Positions 6,709-8,771 of a stretch of DNA of 8,771 bases are shown in pieces. The notes below the pieces were generated by a model that worked only from the letters and a program-made list of their open reading frames with translations, had not been told where the DNA came from and searched no databases. The first letter of the stretch is position 1, and each line of letters opens with the position of its first letter. The translations under genes and the position numbers were made by a program. Source of the DNA: Candidatus Bathyarchaeota archaeon (GTDB lineage Archaea > Thermoproteota > Bathyarchaeia > Bathyarchaeales > DTEX01); the NCBI GenBank assembly GCA_021158305.1, contig JAGGUU010000123.1:1-8771 (forward strand), written 5' to 3'.

Positions 6709-7486
6709 ACCTTATGTAGTATCCTGGGATATCATATTCGTGGGACTTCTTCATTCTGGCGAGCTCCGCCTGTGTCCTCCTCATCATATCCCTCATTGCT
6801 AAGCGGACTTCCTCACCCTTCTCTATAAGTTCAGATACATCTATCTCCATATCAATCATTCGATTTAGAGCTTGAATAACTATAGATGAAGCTTCAGGAT
6901 CCGGATAGTTGTAGAAGCACTCCGCAAGAAGTGTCACCGCAGGAATTCCCCGCTCAGCGCAGAGGCTTAGAATTAGCGCTTGAGGCCCTACTAGGAAGCC
7001 ACGTTTTATAGCCTTAACCTCTTTCTCGTCAAGTATCTTAAGAAGCTCCTCGTTGGATGCGGCTCCGAATATTCTCGGCTTCTCTATCTCATGGCGATTT
7101 GGAATCGGCAACCCTCCAAGCGTATAGACTATCTCAGCCTTCTTCTCTCCCACCCAGTCGATTATCCCCTCTATAATAGCATGGATGGATGCTGATGGTA
7201 TTGCGATCTCAGAGTTAAGTACGAGAATCTCTTCGTTTCCGAAGACTCTTATGGGTGATCTTGGAAGTCCCTCCTCAAGCATGATCACTGGCGGGAGTAG
7301 ATCTGATCTGAAATAGGCTACTTCTTCAAGTTTCAGTTTAGAGATTATATGTGATGCTGCGATCACTCCGACAAGCCCCACGTCTGGAAGTCCAAGGATC
7401 ATCTTTAAGCCGCTTGGGATCTCAACTTTCTCGACAATCTTGACTTTTTCATTCAAGCATTTATCCTCCAAGAGATATTCTGCCAC
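6707..7486 (-). CDS. PAC2-family protein (proteasome assembly chaperone-like)
   Basis: Member of the PAC2 family; archaeal relatives include PbaA/PbaB, which help assemble or bind the 20S proteasome in the cytoplasm. The 259 residues are normal for the family. Motifs seen are GLPDVGLVG (32-40), matching the GxPxxGxVG start of PAC2 domains, GGLPIPN (124-130), GFLVGPQALIL (163-173) and ECFYNYPDPEAS (189-200), then a charged, probably helical C-terminal segment (about 218-250). The protein ends PGYYIR, tyrosine-rich but not a proper HbYX proteasome-binding tail, because the penultimate residue is isoleucine. The start is GTG at 7486: the domain begins by residue 15, and nearby ATGs at 7493 and about 7466 are out of frame. 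No strong Shine-Dalgarno precedes it. It follows ade by 30 nt and precedes hsp20 by 13 nt, fitting one operon. The family is sure; a direct proteasome role is inference. Confidence 0.88.
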   Translation of the reverse strand: MAEYLLEDKCLNEKVKIVEKVEIPSGLKMILGLPDVGLVGVIAASHIISKLKLEEVAYFRSDLLPPVIMLEEGLPRSPIRVFGNEEILVLNSEIAIPSASIHAIIEGIIDWVGEKKAEIVYTLGGLPIPNRHEIEKPRIFGAASNEELLKILDEKEVKAIKRGFLVGPQALILSLCAERGIPAVTLLAECFYNYPDPEASSIVIQALNRMIDMEIDVSELIEKGEEVRLAMRDMMRRTQAELARMKKSHEYDIPGYYIR

Positions 7487-7516
7487 TTCTCATTTATAAT
7501 TGATTGTAGATTGCTG

Positions 7517-8771
7517 CTATTCAGCTAATAAGGCCGTTATCCTCATGCTTTCCACATCAACGAGTCCCATATCTGTTATCTTGAGCTTAGGTATCACTGG
7601 AAGCGCCATGAATGACAGGGTCATGAAGGGGCTTTTTAGACTGCATCCCATCTCCGCCGCTGATTCATTCAGAGCCCTCATTCTCTCAGCAATGAACTTT
7701 ATCCCCTTATTTGACATAAGCCCTCCTATTGGAAGTGGAAGCTCACATTTAACTGCTCCATTCTTCACCGCGACGAGTCCGCCGTTGATCTCCCGTATTC
7801 TATTGACTGCTCTAGATATATCATCATCGTTTACGCCTACAACGACTATATTGTGTGAGTCGTGGGCTACTGTCGACGCTAGAGCTCCACTTCTTAAACC
7901 AAAGCCATGGATGAATCCTTTTCCGATTCTTCCCGTTCCATGATGCCTCTCTACAACGCATATCTTCAGCACATCCTGCTCCAAGCTTGGAAGAACCTCC
8001 CCATTCTTAACGGGGAGCTCACACAGCATCTTTTCAGTCACTATCTGATCCGGCAACACCTTGATGACTAGTACTTTAACACTCTCTTCAGATCCCTCAT
8101 AAGAGATTTTGAAGGCTTTCGGGGACAATTCATTCACGCGTACCGTTCTCTTCACCGCCGCCTCGGCTGGAAGGCTCTCAAGTCGACCTAAATATTCTCC
8201 TCCCCTCGCAACTACACTTCCATTTATGATAACCATGTCTGCTCGGAAGCTCTTGAGATCCTCAACTATTACAATATCGGCTGATTTTCCCGGGGCTACC
8301 GCTCCTAGGCGGCGAAGCCCGAAGTACTCAGACGGCTTAATCGTGACCATTCTCACGGCGTCCACAGGGTCTATTCCCTCCTCCACGGCTCTTCTAAGAA
8401 CATGATCCAGATGACCCTCGGTTAGTAGGTCATCAGCATGTCTGTCATCAGTTACCAGCATGACTCTCTCCGGACAGCCCTTAGAGACTATGCATGCTAG
8501 ATCTGCGAGGTTTTTGGCGCTGGATCCCTCCCTGATCATGATCCACATTCCAAGAGAGAGCTTTTCAAGTGCTTCATCGGCAGTTACTGATTCATGATCA
8601 GACATTATACCAGCGGCTATGTATGTGCATAGATCTTCTCCGCGGAGACCCGGAGCATGTCCATCGATAATCATCCCCTCACATGCCTTGATCTTAGCTA
8701 TAACTTCTTCGTCGCCTTTGATGACCCCGGGAAAATTCATAACCTCGCCGAGCCCCAGAATCCACTTATTC
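7517..8771 (-). CDS. ade: Adenine deaminase, C-terminal part, cut by the right edge
   Basis: Converts adenine to hypoxanthine and ammonia in purine salvage; a cytoplasmic metal-dependent amidohydrolase (EC 3.5.4.2). About 417 codons are visible and the frame is open to the edge: ten residues ending GLGEV precede the methionine at 8740 and continue into MNFPGVI, a known internal stretch of the family, so 8740 is not the start. Full-length enzymes have about 550-600 residues; the missing N-terminus should carry the first metal-binding histidines. Visible motifs, numbered from the first visible codon, are IDGHAPGL with H38, SDHE (57-60), VTDDR with D108/D109, then the amidohydrolase end (SADIVIVEDL). 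The C-terminal adenine-deaminase domain contains RHHGTGRIGKGFIHGFGL and STVAHDSHNIVVVG. It ends in LLAE and a TAG at 7517-7519. It is first of the visible three-gene run, so the operon promoter lies outside. Call very secure. Confidence 0.95.
   Translation of the reverse strand, partial: NKWILGLGEVMNFPGVIKGDEEVIAKIKACEGMIIDGHAPGLRGEDLCTYIAAGIMSDHESVTADEALEKLSLGMWIMIREGSSAKNLADLACIVSKGCPERVMLVTDDRHADDLLTEGHLDHVLRRAVEEGIDPVDAVRMVTIKPSEYFGLRRLGAVAPGKSADIVIVEDLKSFRADMVIINGSVVARGGEYLGRLESLPAEAAVKRTVRVNELSPKAFKISYEGSEESVKVLVIKVLPDQIVTEKMLCELPVKNGEVLPSLEQDVLKICVVERHHGTGRIGKGFIHGFGLRSGALASTVAHDSHNIVVVGVNDDDISRAVNRIREINGGLVAVKNGAVKCELPLPIGGLMSNKGIKFIAERMRALNESAAEMGCSLKSPFMTLSFMALPVIPKLKITDMGLVDVESMRITALLAE

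Noticed and set aside
6488..6802. Plus-strand 104-residue open frame
   Set aside because: It lies opposite the hsp20/PAC2 junction and spans both genes; low-complexity Ser/Leu-rich product typical of an antisense shadow.
7500..7943. Plus-strand 147-residue open frame
   Set aside because: It is antisense to the well-recognised adenine deaminase C-terminal domain; its sequence is a shadow of that gene.

Overview
The window looks like chromosomal DNA from a thermophilic archaeon, probably of the Thermoproteota/Bathyarchaeia/Korarchaeota side of the tree, though the exact lineage cannot be read from it. The signs are: a PAC2-family protein of the archaeal proteasome-assembly type, a compact Hsp20, heavy use of AGA/AGG for arginine and ATA for isoleucine, BRE/TATA-like promoter elements in place of bacterial -35/-10 boxes, and GGAGG ribosome binding sites. 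All five supported genes lie on the minus strand, so in transcription order the window reads from right to left.

Right block (about 6256-8771): the C-terminal two thirds or more of adenine deaminase (ade, cut by the right edge), then a PAC2-family protein 30 nt downstream, then a small heat shock protein 13 nt further on, whose Shine-Dalgarno overlaps the PAC2 stop codon. This looks like one operon joining purine salvage with protein quality control. It is followed by a 317-nt gap with no recognisable gene, which should carry the promoter of the next gene.

Middle block (758-5938): one very large membrane protein of 1726 residues. By reading the protein, I see that it is two copies of the same roughly 850-residue architecture joined head to tail. 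Each copy has a GT-C-like multi-spanning membrane region of the PTPS_related type (first-loop DxxxH, then a PxW(D/N)PYW..G.P motif, later a WL(L/I)PxY motif), then a soluble Rossmann/ThuA-like domain, then a beta domain with YYP(A/G)W, then a closing membrane helix. A basic linker of about 40 residues joins the copies.

Left block (1-757): a 258-nt gap with a good archaeal promoter, then the 5' part of a GT4-type glycosyltransferase (cut by the left edge). The GT4 enzyme and the giant GT-C-like protein together suggest a locus for making surface glycans or glycosylating envelope proteins. The two-module giant protein is the most unusual item here. I found no CRISPR array, insertion sequence, tRNA or rRNA.
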